Assembly: GCF_030272615.1 (NCBI RefSeq)
Contig: NC_081407.1
Span: 152,723,048-152,787,047, forward strand
Direction of reading: 5' to 3'
Length of the DNA stretch: 64,000 nucleotides
Origin: Cryptomeria japonica
Lineage: Eukaryota; Streptophyta; Pinopsida; Cupressales; Cupressaceae
In this document: piece after piece, positions 20,858 through 33,299 of the stretch
Layout: each line of letters opens with the position of its first letter
Numbering within the stretch: the stretch's first letter is position 1
Made by a program: the position numbers and the translations under genes
The notes under the pieces: model-generated
Databases searched by the model: none
What the model was told of the DNA's origin: nothing
Seen by the model: only the letters and a program-made list of their open reading frames with translations

Positions 20858-22911
20858 TCAACTAACTTCATGAAGAGGGACAACCCCTAACTGACTTATA
20901 AGATAATCAAAAGTAGTCTTAGGCAGAGGTTTGGTAAAAATATCTACAAGCTTCTCCTTGGTAGAAACATGCTCTAAGATAACATCTTTGCTCTGAAATT
21001 TTTCCCTCAAGAAATGATACTTCAATTCAATGTGCTTGGTTCGTGCATGCAAAACAAGATTCTTGGAAATATTTATGGCACTTGTGTTATCACATAAAAT
21101 ATTTATAGGTTCTGAAATCTTCATCTTAAAACCTTCAAAAATGTGCATCATCCACATAGCCTATGTGCAATTCATATAAGCTGCAACATACTCAGCTTCA
21201 ATAGTAGATTGTGAAGTACAACTCTTCTTTTTACTACTCCATGAAACAAGCCTTCCTCCAAGAAAAAATGCTCCACCAGTTGTGCTTTTTTGGTCATCAA
21301 CATTTCCTGCCCAATCAGCATCTATGTATGCCTTCAAATCAAAGTTTCCTCCATATGGATACCATAATCCATAGTCAACAGTACCTTTCAGGTATCTAAA
21401 GATTCTCTTGGTTGCTATCAGGTGCGTCTCCTTAGGATTCTTATGGTATCTAGCAACTATGCCAACTGCATGGGCTATGTCTGGTCTACTGTGAACAACA
21501 TAGTGCAATTTGCCAATCATTGACCTGTATTTCTCCTCATCAAAAAACTTAGATTCATCTTCCTTGGACAACTTACAACCTGTAACCATTGGTGTCCCAA
21601 CTGGTTTATAGTCACTCATGCCAAATGTCTTCAAAACCTCTTTCACATACTTAGACTGTGTAATGAAGATACCATTCTTCATTTGTTGTATCTGCAAGCC
21701 TGTGAAATTTTTTATTTCCCCTACTAAAGACATTTCAAACTCATTTTTCATTTCATCTGCAAAACTATTGCTCATGACATCATTACCTCTAAATATAATA
21801 TCATCAACAAATACTTCACTGACTAGTATTTCATCTCCTTCGGACTTGAGATATATGTTGCTATCATCAGTGGTTCTTAGAAAACCTATCTTCATTAGAT
21901 GTGTATGAAGCCCTTCATACCATGCTCTGGGTGCCTGCTTTAATCCATATAAAGCCTTATGCAATCTGCATACCATGTCTTTCTTATTAGTCAAACAATA
22001 ACCATCTAGCTGGTCTATGTATACCTCTTCTTCCAATATCCCATTGAAAAATGTAGACTTAACATCCATTTGATATACCTTGAACTTTTTATGGGCTGCA
22101 AATGCAAGTAAATTTCTGACTCCTTCTAGTCTTGCTACTAGTGCAAAACTTTCACCATAATCTTCTCCTTCTTCTTGCAATAACCCTTGCAGACTAATCT
22201 CACCTTGTTGCAAACTACAACACCATCTTCATTCAACTTGTTCTTGTATACCCATTTAGTACCTATAACATTCTTATTTACCGGTTAGGGTACTAGGGTC
22301 CAAGTGTTGTTCTTCTCAATTTGATCCAATTCCTCATCCATAGCTTTAACCCAATGATCATCACCAAATGTCTCCTTAGCAGTTCTTGGTTCAATGGTGG
22401 AGATCATGCAAGAATTCTCTCTGATTCTTCTTCTGGTTAGCAGAACAACATCCTTATCTCCAATTATCTGCTCAGGATTGTGATTCAGTCTCACATATCT
22501 AGGAATAACATGGTCATTATCTTTAGGTTCAACGTCTTCATTGTCATCATCTTCTTTTGAATTTATCTGTTCTGGTTGAATTGGTGCATCAAAATTTTCT
22601 TTGCCAGTTTTAGATTTCATAGTTTCTAGTTCAAAAAACAAAATGCAAGGATCGTCATCCTTTTTATTTGAACTGGTTCCTTTTGAGACTTCAAGAAATT
22701 CATCCACTCGAACATCAACACTCTCAATAATGCTTTGTGTCTGGTTGTTAAAATAGTTGTAGGCCTTATACTTAGTGGAATAGCCAAGAATATATGCCTT
22801 CATCACTCTTAGCCTCAAATTTGTTAATTTAATCACCTCTCTTAATAAAACATTTGCTTCCAAATATCTTAAAATAGCTAACATCAGGCGATCTTCCATA
22901 CCAATATTCAT
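20858..22911 (-). pseudogene. Copia-D reverse transcriptase and RNase H
   Basis: The linker before RT (22285-22911) ends with MDEELDQIEKNNTWTLVP. RT then shows YQMDVKSTFFNGILEEEVY (first Asp), LYGLKQAPRAWYE and VFVDDIIFRGND (catalytic D-D). RNase H follows with AYIDADWAGNVDDQKSTTGG, SQSTIEAEYVAA and, after a stop at 21160, IFTKPLPKTTFDYL. Order and length match Ty1/copia pol. Stops and frame changes near 22220 and 21158 inactivate it. This is closely related to copia-B in the same window. Confidence 0.9.
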
Positions 22912-23860
22912 AAGGAGTCTTTTCCTTACCTCTCTTTACTAGAACCCGATTCATTGTGTAGACAGTTGTTCTGATAGCTTCTCTCCAAAAGGTTTTTTCT
23001 ACACATCCTTGTATCAACATTGTCCTAGCAGCTTCAACAACTGACCGATTGTTCCTTTCTACGATACCATTCTGCTATGGTGTCCTTGGTGTAGAAAGTT
23101 GTCGTTTGATACCATTCTCTTCACAGTACCCAGTGAATTCCTCAAAAGTAAATTCACTAGCTTGATCTGTCCTCAGACATTTTATCTTCTTACCGCTCTC
23201 TTTTTGAGCTAAGGCCCTAAATGCCTTGAACTTACCAAAAGCTTCAGTCTTATCCTTCAAAAATGTGACCCACATCATCCTTGAGCAATCATTAGTGAGA
23301 ATCATAAAATATCTGTCACCTTGAATGCTTTTTGTTCTTATTGATCTACAAAGATCTGTATGAACCAAATCTAACAAGTGCTCTGCTAAAAAGGATTTGC
23401 TTTTGAAAGTTGAAGAATTCATCTTTCCTAATTGACATTCTTTGCAAAGAGCATTAACCGGTTTGTCCAACTAAGGCAAACCTCTCACTATCTTGGACTT
23501 ACTCACTTTAACAATGTTATCAAAGTTTATATGACAAAATCTCCTATGCCAAAACCAACTATCATCTATTTTAGCAATAAAACAGTTGCTAACTTTAGAA
23601 TTAAGATGAAACAGGTTACCTTTAGTTTGTTTCCCTATTGCAATCAATTCACCTTTGTTGTCAAAGATTTTGCACATACCATTTTAAAACTCTAGTGGGT
23701 ATCCTTTGTCATTAAGTTGTGCCACACTCAAAATATTGTGGTTTATTCCTTCAACCTAGTAGACATCATTTGCACTACTCTTCCCATTAAGAGAAATAAC
23801 TCTTTTACCTTTAAACATGCAGGGTGAGTCATTGCCAAATCTAACAACACCATCATCAGA
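22912..23860 (-). pseudogene. Copia-D integrase region
   Basis: The GAG-pre-integrase zinc motif (WFWHRRFCHINFDNI, with C-x2-C near 23430) is followed by the core: LDLVHTDLCRSI (first Asp), KCLRTDQASEFTFEEF (second Asp) and, after a stop where PRTPQQNG is expected, FWREAIRTTVYTMNRV. The integrase would insert the element cDNA. Stops at about 23074 and 23470 break it. Confidence 0.85.
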
Positions 23861-24969
23861 CTATTTCAAGGAAAGAAATTTGCTTTGGTCATCGGTCATG
23901 TGATGTGAACAACCACTATCAATGATCCAATCATTAGAGTTATCCATCCTGGATACTAATGCCTTCTGGTCTGATATCTCTTCCTTAATAGATACAAACA
24001 CAATATCTTCACTAGCATCATCATTAGATTCTTCATCAGTGATACCACTATCAATAGCAATAAGACAATCACTTTTGCCTTTACCCTTATACTTCTTGAA
24101 TTTATCTCTCTTGTGTTCATTTTCACCATTAGGACAATTAGCTGCTATGTGACCAATCTTGTTGCATGTAAAACATTTTAAAGGTAATTTACCTTTGTAT
24201 TTACTAGTGCCTCTAAGCAACCACTTTGCCAATAATGCTTCAAACTCCACTAAACTTTCTTCATCACCAGCATCTCTACTGGATCTAGATTCATAACCAT
24301 GACTAGTATCTCTACTTTTTCTCACAGATGGCTTAGAAACAAAAGCTCTAAATGCAGACTCTAATTTCTGTACACTACCATCATAACCATTTAATTCAAA
24401 ATCAGTAAGCTTGTCAATGATGGAGTCAAGAGTTACCTTAGTTTTGTCAATGGACTTCAGCTCCAGAATAGCTGCAATTCGAATAACATAGACCGGTAGC
24501 AGGGTTCTCAGTACCTTATTGATTACTGTGGCATCTTCCACTTTCCCTCCTGCACTCTTAATTTCACTGACTATCTCTTTTATCCTTTGACCATACTGCT
24601 AGATGTTCTCACCTTCAGACATCCTCATGTCATCAAAATTTCCTCTTAGACTCTTTTCTTTAGCAATCTTAACATGTTCATCACCACTATAAATATCTTC
24701 AAGTTTTTCCATACTTCATATTTAGTTTCAAGACCATGAACATCTACAAATTCAGCATGAGACAAGGAATTGATAATAGCCTCCAATGCTTGATGATTTT
24801 ATTGTTGTTCTTTATTCTGATCATCAGTCAGAATTATAGTAGGCGCAATATACTTAGTATCTATATGATCCCAATACTGACTTCCTAGACTCTTGATGTA
24901 AATATTCATTTTGTCGCTCCATATCCTATAGTTTCCTCTGTTGAACTTCAGACCTTCCTTCTTCATCAT
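23861..24969 (-). pseudogene. Copia-D gag and protease start
   Basis: From MKKEGLKFNRGNYRIWSDKM (24969) the reading goes through a UBN2-type Gag with several frame changes to the 226-codon segment 23861-24541. That segment carries the zinc knuckle CFTCNKIGHIAANC and the protease active site WIIDSGCSHHMTDDQ. Gag packages RNA, and the protease matures Gag-Pol. At least three interruptions occur between 24541 and 24800. Confidence 0.85.
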
Positions 24970-25021
24970 GATCTAGTAGATCTTTTCCTCAAGTTGTTAG
25001 GCTTAGATCTTAGAGGACATG

Positions 25022-25038
25022 AGACACTCTGATACCAA
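25022..25038 (-). promoter_or_regulatory. Copia-D primer-binding site
   Basis: Element-sense ttggtatcagagtgtct directly follows the LTR end (accatca). TGGTATCAGAG is the standard site complementary to the 3' end of initiator tRNA-Met used by plant copia elements. Confidence 0.9.
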
Positions 25039-25039
25039 T

Positions 25040-25686
25040 TGATGGTATGATGAAAGAATAATAATCTGGTAGATTACTAAGAGGGGGAGGGGGGTGTATC
25101 AGTAAATAGAAAAAATAATACAAACTTCCCAAACTCAAACTCAAACATACAAAGTAAACTTATCATTGAAATATCATTGTCAAGATCAATACTCATAAGA
25201 ATACCGGTTGACTGTTACAACAACTTAACAGTAAACAACATTTAACTTGTAAACATCCAAATGCTTTATCATATGTCAATACTTCACTTCTGAATGCTTC
25301 CAGTTATCATGCCTTATCATAAATAGTTAATCAAATCAATCATAAGATCATAACCATAAAAACACTCACCACATGACACAAGTATTTATACGTGGAAAAC
25401 CCAAATAGGTAAAAACCATGGTGAGATGAGACTCGAAAGATAATATCTGAACTCTTCTGAAGTTTGCCCTGTTAGGAGCCAAGTCCGTTAAAGCTTTTAC
25501 AAAAGTCCTATTAAGAACTAATCCTATTAGGAATCATCTGGTTAAGGGATTGACTACAAATGCCTTGTTAGAAGCAAATACCCTGTAAGGAGTAACCTTA
25601 GTAGAGGATTTGAAAATCCATTTTAATGGACCACCTTGTAAGAGGATTTAATAAGTAACCAAGCTTGTTAGAGGTTACCCGGTTAA
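25040..25686 (-). repeat. Copia-D 5' LTR, promoter-distal piece 1
   Basis: This is the 3' end of the LTR in element sense, ending ttctttcatcataccatca exactly like the solo LTR at 56610. Its series of ctaacaagg-like short repeats (25450-25690, gttaggag and variants) matches 55970-56170 of the solo LTR. Its outer edge is the gttaa target duplication (25682-25686) of copia-C. Confidence 0.9.
25682..25686. other. Target-site duplication of copia-C, left
   Basis: The bases gttaa precede the LTR start tgttggaaat at 25687 and recur at 32681-32685 straight after the 3' LTR. This perfect 5-bp pair proves that copia-C inserted here as one unit. Confidence 0.9.
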
Positions 25687-27100
25687 TGTTGGAAATGTGC
25701 CTCGAATTAACTTGACTTGTGTTCAAATTGGTCTGAGTAACCTATCCCGATGGAACCCTCTTCTTGTGATCGGCTATCGGGTGAGCAAGTCCGAGATGAT
25801 CCAATGACTGTTGCTATACCATGATGGGAAGATGATCGAAAGTTATTCCCCCTGGCTTGGTGATAAAGCACGTGCAAAAAGAAGCGAGTTAAAGACCAAG
25901 CAGATCAAGGTTGATCCAACGGTGGTTGCTAGATCACGATGGGAAACTACTCGATAGAATATCCATCGTGACCTAGTGATAAAGAAGAGCTTCATTACGG
26001 GCGGATAGTGAGGCCATGCTAAGGTGGAAGGGCAGGGACTCCGGAGCTAATTAGGAAGTGACACGTGACATAAGTGAGTGGCCTAGGTGAGATAAGGGTC
26101 TTGCAAATTGAGAAGATCCAATGGCAGATTTGAGGAAGATCAATGGTGGAGTAAAATTCTAGCTCTATCAGTGGCTATCATTGTAATGAGGTTGTGAGGT
26201 GCCTGAAATGTTATCCCTCGCGACATGGAGACCAAGTGGTGGGACTCGACAGGAGAGCATCTAAGGTGATTTAAAGGCCGAGTAGATTGCAGATGATCGG
26301 ATGGAGATCATAGAAGATCCAACGGTGGTCGCTAGGTCGCAATGGGAAATTGCTTGTTAGACTTTCCATCGTGACCCCGTGACAAAGAAGAGTTTCATTC
26401 TGGGCAGTTAGTGAGGCTGTGCTAAGGTGGCAGGGTAGGGACCCTGGAGCCAATCAGGTGGTGCCACATGGTGGAGCCGCATTAGTGGAGTCGTTGGTTT
26501 ATCGAGAGATCAGAGCAATGCTTTTGTGGTCTTTTCAATGGCCGATGGAGTAGAGACTAACTACGGGTGTGTGCTCGAACCGGAGTCCAAAAGGTAAACA
26601 CTTGGACATTGAAGATAGTCTTGTCGGTGTATATGAATACGAACCAACCTGACTTCTTGGTGCATGTGCGATATTATGTTTCTCATGAATGTATACCAAC
26701 AAATACGATTAGACTTCAAACCGTTGGTGTAGTTGCTCAGATAAATGGTCGACAATCTGATATATGAATCCATTGGATAACTATTGTAAAAAGTAACTGA
26801 TATCCGTGATCCGATTGTAGTGTCCAGTTCGTGAGAATCTGAGAACGAATACATGTAGTTGCAGACTGAAACTTTATTGTAAATTCATTTACTGGAAATA
26901 AAGTGTTTCAACTGTTGGTGGTGGGTTTTTTCCCGAAAGGGTTTTCCCACGTAATTCTTGGTTTTCTGTCTTTGTGTTAATTCTATGTGTTTTGTCTATG
27001 TTATTCTTAACGTTTTATAAAAGTTTTAAACTACATTCGTGCATGATCTCCCCTACAAATTGACATTAGGAAGGCGTTTTTGCACTGTGCTTTCCTTACA
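25687..27100 (+). repeat. Copia-C 5' LTR
   Basis: Begins tgttggaaatgtgcctcgaa and ends ctgtgctttccttaca, immediately before the primer-binding site. Within it, two halves resemble each other: the block around 25905-25990 (gatccaacggtggttgctag, then tcgtgacc) recurs at about 26315-26400 (gatccaacggtggtcgctag), so the U3 has an internal duplication. Confidence 0.95.
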
Positions 27101-27101
27101 A

Positions 27102-27117
27102 GTGGTATTAGAGCTTG
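27102..27117 (+). promoter_or_regulatory. Copia-C primer-binding site
   Basis: The word gtggtattagagcttg follows the 5' LTR by one base. It is a one-mismatch form of the tRNA-Met site TGGTATCAGAGC. Confidence 0.85.
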
Positions 27118-27217
27118 GCCCGTTTGTTATCCTTGTTGGGTAGGGTTGGTTTTTTGTGTCAGTTTTGTTTCAGTGGGAGTCTTGCAGAGTGTCTACTTGT
27201 TTGTTTTACAGGTTAAG

Positions 27218-27993
27218 ATGGCGAGCACCTCAGGACACATAGACATGGAGAAATTTAATGGTTGTAGTTTTGAACTATGGAAAATCAAGATTGAAGACTT
27301 GTTGGTCGGCCGAGACCTTTAGACTGCTATGTCTGTGCAGAAACCTACAGGCATGAAGAAAGAGGATTGGGAATTAATTGACTGGAAGGCAAGGGGTCTA
27401 ATCAAGCTATGTCTTGCTGATTTTGTTCTGTTAAACGTCCATGAAGAGAAAACTGCACATCTTCTCTGGAATAAGTTGGGAGATATTTATCAAGGCAAGT
27501 CCTTGGTGAATAAAATTTTCTTGAGGAAGAAGTTGTACTCTCTGAAGATGGATGCAGGAACACCATTGGTAGACACTTGAATGCATTCAACATGGTTCTT
27601 GCATAGTTATCTTTTGTTGGTGTGTCCATTCAAGAAGAAGAACATTGCATGCTACTGTTATGTTCATTGCCTGACTCTTGGGATCACTTAGTGATGGATA
27701 TCGATAGTACTACGACCCAGTTCAAGATGGATATTGTGGTTAATACTCTTCTATCAGAAGAAATAAGAAAGAAGTTTTCTGAGATGACAAAATATGCACT
27801 CTCCGTTCGAGGTAGACCGAAGGACAAAGACAAGAAGAAAGGAAAGAAGTCCAAGTCCAAGTCTCAAGAGAGATCAAAATCTCGAGGCAAGAAGTCAAAG
27901 GTAAAGTGCTGGAATTGTGGGCAGAAAGGGCATATCCAAAAGGATTGCAAGGAGGAGAAGAAGAAGAAGTATTGTGACACTGAATCTTCTTAG
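27218..27993 (+). pseudogene. Copia-C gag
   Basis: The start at 27218 gives MASTSGHIDMEKFNGCSFEL, the usual opening of plant copia Gag (N-F-x-G-x-N/S-F-x-x-W). UBN2-type Gag sequence follows, and the zinc knuckle CWNCGQKGHIQKDC lies near 27907-27950. Gag coats the element RNA. There is a TAG after GRDL (27320), a frame change near 27575 and a lysine-rich linker (KDKKKGKKSKSKSQERSK) before the knuckle. Confidence 0.9.
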
Positions 27994-27999
27994 AGTGAT

Positions 28000-29700
28000 G
28001 CAGATGCATTTGTAGCAGCCCTGACAATGCCTACCTCAGATGACACCTAGTTAGTAGATTTTGGTGCATCTTTTCACATGACCTCCCACAAGGAGTGGTT
28101 CTCGAAGTATGAACCGTATGTTGGTGGAAAGGTATACTTGGCTAGTGATTCTACGTTGGAGATTGTAGGGAGAGGTAGAATTAAAATTCAATTCCCAGAT
28201 GGTAGAGTGAAGGGGATCAATGGAGTTCTTCATATACTAGGTCTAGCAAGAAACCTTCTCTCTGTAAGTAAACTTAATGATGCTGGAGTACAAGTTACAT
28301 TTGTATCTGGTGGTTGCAAGATGACTAGGGGTTCCATTGTATTGGCAAAGGGTGATCACATTGGTACACTATATAAGTTAAATGCTGAACCTATATGTTG
28401 TAATGTAACCTTTGAAAAGTCTGTTAAGACAACTATAATGATGCATAATGCTAATTCATTGGAAGCTAAACTTCTTGCTGAGAAAAAAATGCTCTGGCAT
28501 AATAGGTTAGGCCACATAGGTGAAAAAGGTTTAAAAGCTTTGAAGAATAAGAATCTGGTTGAAGGTCTAGATGATTGTAGTTTTGAGTTCAATTTCTGCG
28601 AACACTGCATATATGGAAAACATAACCATGTTCATTTTTATTCTAGTTCTCATAAGTCTTCTGACATTTTGGATTATGTTCACTTTAATGTGTTTGGTCC
28701 AGTGGATGTTCCTTCTCTGTCTAATTCTAAGTACTATGAATCTTTTGTAGATGATTATTCAAGAAGGGCATTTGTTCACATTCTTAAAAGTAAATGAGAA
28801 GTGTTCAGCTGGTTTAAGGAGTTTAAGAACCTTGTTGAAAATCAGACTGGGAGAAGGATTAAATGTTTAAGAACAGACAATGGTGGTGAATATTGTAGTA
28901 TAGATTTTGACAAATACTGTGTTGATCATGGAATTAAGAGACATAAGACTGTACCTTACACTCCACAACAAAATGGAGTTGCTGAAAGGTTGAATTGGTC
29001 TCTAAAGGAGAAAGCAAGAAGCATGTTGAGCGGAGCTGGGCTGGAACAAAAATTCTAGGTTGAAGCGGTTGCTACAACATGTTACCTGCTGAATAGTTCT
29101 CCTACTTCAGAATTGGTTGACAAAACACCTATGGTATCTTGGTGTGGTAAGAAACCTTCTTTAAGGCACCCTTGTGTTTTTGGTGCAGAGGCATATGCTC
29201 ATGTGCCCGATGTTAATAGATCTAAGTTGGATAAAAAAGCTGTGAAATGTATCTTCATTGGCTATGGAGTTGGTGTGAAAGGATACAAACTTTGGAATCC
29301 AGTTACTGGTAAGGTTATGTACAACAAAAGTGTGATTTTTCATGAGCTGAAACCTATGTCACTAGATCACAACATAGGAAAGAAAGGAGAAGCTGAGGTT
29401 GAAATTCCTCTAGCTAAGGAAGAATCTCCAGAGATACTTGAAGATGAGGAGATTTCAAGCAGTTCAAGTAGTTCTAAAGAAGAACATGATGATGACCAAA
29501 CTGCTGAAACTCAAGAAGCCTCAACACTAGAGTTGAGAAGATCTACTCGAGAGAGGCGGCAACCTAATAGTTATACACCTAATAAGTACAGTCACTCTAT
29601 GTTGAATGTTAATTATGATTATGCTTTACTTGCAGATACTGATGACCCTAGGACTGTCAAAGAAGCTATTAAGCTGCCTGATTTAGATTCCTGGTTGTAA
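28000..29700 (+). pseudogene. Copia-C protease and integrase
   Basis: The protease site reads LVDFGASFHMTSHKEW (28050-28097), where the usual D-S-G has become D-F-G, so it would not cut. The HHCC pre-integrase motif (MLWHNRLGHIGEKGLK ... FCEHCIYGKHNH) is at 28489-28630. The integrase core starts DYVHFNVFGPVDVPS; the first catalytic Asp of the usual HTDVWGP is here Asn. KCLRTDNGGEY and YTPQQNGVAERLN (second Asp, Glu) are kept. Stops fall at 28797 and 29056. The segment ends with the acidic linker ISSSSSSSKEEHDDDQ. Confidence 0.9.
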
Positions 29701-31228
29701 GTAATGAATGATGAAATGTCATCATTGGATAAAAATGGAACTTGGGATTTGGTGCCATTGCCTAAAGGCAGAAAGCCTGTAGGCTGCAAGTGATTGTTCA
29801 AAAAAGAGTATGGTCTAGATGGCAGCATTGACAAGTACAAATCAAGATTGGTTGCAAAGGGGTATTCTCAAAAGGAAGGTATTGACTATGGAGAGATATT
29901 TTCTCTTGTGGCTAAGCTGACATCTATCAGATTTCTCTTGTCACTTGCAGCAACATATGACTAGGAGATTGAGCAGATGGATGTGAAGACAAAGTTTCTT
30001 CATGGTGATCTTGAAGAAGAGATTTATATGTCTCAGCCTGAGCACTTTGTGGAAAAAGGTAAAGAACATTTGGTATGCAGACTCAAGAAGTCTCTATATG
30101 GTTTGAAACAATCTTCCAATATGTGGTATCAAAAGTATGATACATTTGTTTTGTCCTTGGGATTTGTGAGATCAAAAGCTGATCATTGTGTTTACTACAA
30201 ACTAAAGGTGATAGGATTCTTATCATAGCTCTATATGTAGATGACATGCTGTTCATAGGAAATACAAAAGGTATGATCTCAGATCTAAAATCTCAGTTAT
30301 CTATGAAATTTGAAATGAAGGAGACTTAGGAGCAACAAATTACATTCTGGGAATGGAGATCAAAAGGAATAGATCTAAGATGAAACTTTGGCTCAGCCAG
30401 AGAAAGTATATAACCAATGTTCTTGATAGGTTTCATATGTCTGATTGTAAATCATAGGTTGTTCCCATCTTCTAGGGAACTAAGCTGTCTGTGCTTGACA
30501 GTCTGAAATCTCCAAAAGAGATAGAAGACATGAAAAGTGTACCTTATGCAAGTGCTATTCGCAGTTTGATGTATGCTATGGTCTGTACAAGACCAGACAT
30601 TTCCCAACCAGTGGGAGTACTTAGCAGGTTTATGTCGAATCCAGGAAGGCCGCATTGGGATGCTATAAAGAGGGTGTTTAGATATCTGAAGAGAACTTCA
30701 GATTTTGCTTTGTGCTATCATGGCCATTCTGATGATTCAAAGAAAACTCTCAGTGTATGTGTTTTTGTGGATTCTGATTGGGCAGGAGACATAGACAGCA
30801 AAAGATCCACCAGTGGATATGTTTTTGTCATGAATGGTGGAGCAATTAGTTGGATGAGCAAGCGGCAATCTATAGTTGCTTTGTCCACTACAGAGGCAGA
30901 ATACATGGCGGCCACACATGCTTGTAAATAAGTTGTCTGGCTTAGGCGTTTGAGTTCAAATATTGGTTTTGATGCAGGGCAGGTTGAAATTTGGAGTGAC
31001 AATCAGAGTGCCATATGTTTGGTGAAGAATCCTACTTTCCATGCCAGTTCAAAGCATATTGATGTTCAGTATCACTTTGTTTGTGACATGGTGGAAGATG
31101 AAAAAGTTTATCTTAACAAGGTAGACACTCTGGAAAATGTTGCAAATGCCTTAACAAAACCTGTGAGAACTTACAAGTTCAGGTGGTGTTATAATTCTAT
31201 GGGTCTTGATACCCATGTTTCTCAGTAA
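29701..31228 (+). pseudogene. Copia-C reverse transcriptase and RNase H
   Basis: RT landmarks: [75 protein letters not shown] and, one frame over at about 30226-30250, LYVDDMLFIGN. RNase H landmarks: VDSDWAGDIDSKRSTSGYVF, LSTTEAEYMAATHACK and IWSDNQSAICLVKNP. The C-terminus ends SMGLDTHVSQ at 31228, just upstream of the polypurine tract, so pol is full length. Stops at 29698, 29791, 29961, 30929 and frame changes near 30200 and 30330 inactivate it. Confidence 0.9.
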
Positions 31229-31253
31229 CATCTAATCGGTCTAGTGAATTCCT

Positions 31254-31268
31254 CATCAAGTGGGAGTT
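31254..31268 (+). promoter_or_regulatory. Copia-C polypurine tract
   Basis: The tract tcaagtgggagttt immediately precedes the 3' LTR start tgttggaaat at 31269, where second-strand synthesis would be primed. Confidence 0.7.
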
Positions 31269-32680
31269 TGTTGGAAATGTGCCTCAAATTAACTTGACTT
31301 GTGTTTAGACTGGTCAGAGTAACCTATCCTGATGGAACCCTCTTCTTGTGATCAACTATCGGGTGAGCAAGTCTAAGATGATCCAATTGCTGTCGCTATA
31401 CCCTGATGGGGAGATGATCAAAAGTTATTCCCTGCGGCTTGGCAACAAAGCACATGCAAAAAGAAGCGAGTTAAAGAATGAGCAGATCAAGGTTGATCCA
31501 ACGGTGGTCGCTAGGTCACGATGGGAAACTATTCGATAGAATATCCATCATGACCCAGCGACAAAGAAGAGCTTCATTCCGGGCGGATAGTGAGGTCGTG
31601 CTAAGGTGGAAGGGCAAGGACTCCAGAGCAAATCAGGAAGTGACACATGACATAAGTGAGCGGCCTAGGTGACATAAGGGTCGTGCAAATCAAGATCTAA
31701 TGACAGATCCGAGGAAGATCAACGCTGGAGTAAAATTTTAGGACTATCAGCAGCTCTCATTGTACCAAGATTGTGAGGTGCCCAAAATGTTATCCCTCGC
31801 GACATGGCGACCAAGTGGTGGGACCCGACAGGAGAGTGGCTAAGGCGATTTAAAGGCCGAGCAGATCTTAGATGATCGGATGATGATCACAGAAGATCCA
31901 AAAGTGGTCACTAGGTCACGATGGGAAATTGCTCGTTAGACTTTCCATCATGACCCAGTAAAAAAGAAGAGTTTCATTTCGAGCGGTTAGTGAGGCCGTG
32001 CTAAGGTGGTAGGACAGGGATACTAGAGCCAATCAGGTGGTGCCATGTGGTGGAGCCGCATTAGTGGAGTCGTTGGTTTATCGAGAGATTGGAGCAATGC
32101 TTTTGTGGTCTTTTCGATGGTCGATGGAGTAGAGACTGACCACAGGTGTGCGCTTGAACCAGAGTCCAAAAGGTAAACAACTGGACACTGAAGATGGTCT
32201 TGTCGGTATATATGAATACGAACCGACCCAACTTCCTAGTGCATGTGGGATATTGTGTTTCTCATGAATGTAGACTGATGCGGATGATTAGACTTCAAAC
32301 CGTTGGTGCAGTTACTCAGATGAATGACTGACAATATGATATATGAAGCCATTGGATAACTATGGTAAAAAGTAATTGATATTCATGATCTGATTGTAGT
32401 ATCCAGTTTGTGAGAATTTGAGAACGAATACCTGTAGTTGCAGACTAAAACTTTATTGTGAATTCATTTACTGGAAATAAAGTGTTTCAACTGTTGGTGG
32501 TGGGTTTTTTCCCGAAAGGGTTTTCCCACGTAATTCTTGGTTTTTTGTCTCTGTGTTGATTCTATGTCTTTTTTTCTATGTTATTCTTAATGTTCTGTAA
32601 AAGTTTTAAACTGCATTCTTGCATGATCTACCCTACAAATTGATATTAGGAAGGTGTTTCCGCACTATGCTTTCCTTATA
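31269..32680 (+). repeat. Copia-C 3' LTR
   Basis: It matches the 5' LTR along its full length (1412 versus 1414 bases) and ends gctttccttata, where the terminal CA has become TA. The flank gttaa completes the target duplication. Confidence 0.95.
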
Positions 32681-32685
32681 GTTAA

Positions 32686-33000
32686 GGGATTTAAATTCTC
32701 CTATAATTGTTAGAAAACAATAGGAGTTTCTTGATCTGTTTGAATAGCACTACATTTGCTTGATCAGATCCATTTAAGCTTCTATCTGCCTTTACTCAAA
32801 CTGCAGACTCATTCTCCGATTTGGCAACCACACACTCAATTGATTTCTGTCAACTCTTTCCAACTCTAAACAAAACAACTTTATCGACCTTAAATACAAA
32901 TCAATTAGGTCGGTAACACAACAAAAATCTAATCCTCTCATCGATTACAAACAAATCGGTACAAGCATGACCGTTGGATTTCATAGCAATCTCTACACAT
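32686..33000 (-). repeat. Copia-D 5' LTR piece 2
   Basis: The minus strand matches the solo LTR at about 55680-55980, sharing for example ttgttgtgttaccgacctaa and tttgatcaagcaaatgtagt. It lies between the right target duplication of copia-C and the LTR start of gypsy-2 at 33001. Confidence 0.9.
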
Positions 33001-33299
33001 TGTAGACACCTAAAAATGGTCAACGCTTGCGGAGTCATACTTTAACATTTGTGCATTGCCTCATTTTAGGTTTTTGCGTCGCATTAACATTTCTCCTATG
33101 ATTCGTACTTGGTTTTTATCATTTGCGAACATCGATTCATTCTTCTACATTCTTCAGTTATCTCGCTCTCAAATTTGGTCTTGTCAACAACACTATCCAG
33201 TCATGATTTTAATCGATTCTATCTTATTGCATCAATGTGCATGCTTATTTGGACATCGTCAATCCTAATTAGGGTTTTGTCCTCCTGTCAATCTTGCAA

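Larger units (their letters stand above)
25687..32680 (+). mobile_element. Full-length Ty1/copia element copia-C
   Basis: Two LTRs of about 1.41 kb, primer-binding site, gag, protease, integrase, RT, RNase H and polypurine tract are all in order, 6994 bases in total, with a perfect 5-bp target duplication gttaa. The LTRs differ at roughly one base in ten over their first 225 bases by eye, and many changes are C to T or G to A, so insertion is old. It sits inside the 5' LTR of copia-D. Coding parts have at least eight stops or frameshifts, so it is dead. Confidence 0.95.
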
